From assembly GCA_025455985.1 (NCBI GenBank), contig JALOLM010000361.1:1-6618 (forward strand): a DNA stretch of 6,618 bases, given 5' to 3'. Origin of the DNA: Candidatus Nanopelagicales bacterium. Its GTDB lineage: Bacteria > Actinomycetota > Actinomycetes > S36-B12 > UBA10799. Both the position numbers and the translations under genes were made by a program. The notes under the pieces are model-generated. The model was given only the letters and a program-made list of their open reading frames with translations. It had not been told where the DNA came from and ran no database searches. Positions 6,130 to 6,618 of this stretch are shown piece after piece; within the stretch, counting starts at the first letter, position 1, and every line of letters begins with the position of its first letter.

Positions 6130-6618
6130 CGCCGGGTGCACTTCCTGCGCAACGTTCTGGCCAAGGTCCCCAAGACCGAGGCCGACATGGTCGCGGCCTA
6201 CATCCGCACCGTGTTCGCCCAACCCACCCCCGATGCGGTCCGCGACCAGCTCGACACTGTCGCCGACACCCTGGCTGTGAAGTTGCCCGCGGTCGCGGCC
6301 ATGCTCCGCGAGGCCAAGGACGACCTGACCGCGTTCGCGGACTTCCCGCACGCCCACTGGGCCAAGATCTGGAGCACCAACCCGATCGAACGAGTCAACA
6401 AGGAACTCAAGAGGCGCACCGACGTCGTCGGGATCTTCCCCAACACCGACGCCCTGCTGCGACTTTCGGCTTGCGTGCTCATCGAAGCCCACGACGAGTG
6501 GCTCGACGCCGACCGGCGCTACCTATCCGAGGGGTCCATGGCCCTGCTCTACCCAACCCCACCGATCGCCCTACCCACCCGCACCGAGGAGGTGATCGCT
6601 ACACCCGAACTCGCTACG
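6130..6618 (+). mobile_element. IS256-family transposase, 5'-truncated fragment running off the window end
   Basis: From base 6130 the plus frame reads RRVHFLRNVLAKVPKTEADMV, matching the '(Q)RCRVHFxRN' block in the middle of IS256-family transposases. It continues through a DFPHAHWAKIWSTNPIERVN segment and KELKRRTDVVGIFPN to RRYLSEGSMALLYP. NPIER (Glu codon 6388-6390) is the conserved region thought to supply the catalytic Glu of the DDE triad. The N-terminal DNA-binding part and the two catalytic Asp residues are absent. In their place, before about 6126, lies unrelated sequence belonging to the regulator tail on the other strand. No stop occurs before 6618, so the 3' end and right terminal repeat lie beyond the window. 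About 163 codons of a roughly 400-residue protein are visible; it cannot be an active transposase on its own. Confidence 0.92.

Noticed and set aside
6004..6492. 162-codon minus-strand frame as one intact protein
   Set aside because: Only its last 40 residues look like a real family; the rest is the antisense of IS256 transposase sequence.

Overview
The window is about 68-70% GC over most of its length, with strongly GC-biased third codon positions and protein families common in Actinobacteria: a long arylsulfatase with a jelly-roll tail, a flippase-like membrane protein, an MmyB-type XRE regulator remnant and an actinobacterial-style IS256 transposase. It looks like chromosomal DNA of a high-GC actinomycete. 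A Nocardioides-like or related genus fits, but this is inference.

Left part (1-2296, + strand): the C-terminal part of a large arylsulfatase, cut by the window edge, is followed after 24 bases by an eight-helix membrane protein of the YbhN/UPF0104/LPG-synthase-TM flippase-like type. The two are probably cotranscribed. They converge on a saccharopine-dehydrogenase-like NAD(P) oxidoreductase on the minus strand (2414-3631). The 117-base gap between them holds a small tandem/inverted repeat. A 244-base divergent intergenic region then leads to a small multi-helix membrane protein of unknown function on the plus strand (3876-4391), followed closely by a compact stem-loop.

Middle (4392-5597): about 1.2 kb in which I can support no gene. 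It contains several inverted repeats, including a 17-bp near-perfect hairpin at 5016-5055. It also has a patch of much lower GC (about 49% at 4921-5010) and short repeated words (TAGCCAACGC, GTAGTCCAA). It reads like decayed or imported DNA, or structured non-coding sequence.

Right part (5598-6618): a small two-helix membrane protein with an exported loop on the minus strand, then the last 40 codons of an MmyB-like XRE regulator, also on the minus strand. The regulator fragment is abruptly joined near 6126-6131 to the interior of an IS256-family transposase reading the other way, which continues past the window end. Because the transposase starts mid-gene at the joint, this is a rearrangement or deletion scar rather than a clean insertion. 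I see no coherent new multi-gene system here; the rearranged right end and the gene-free middle are the parts most worth examining.
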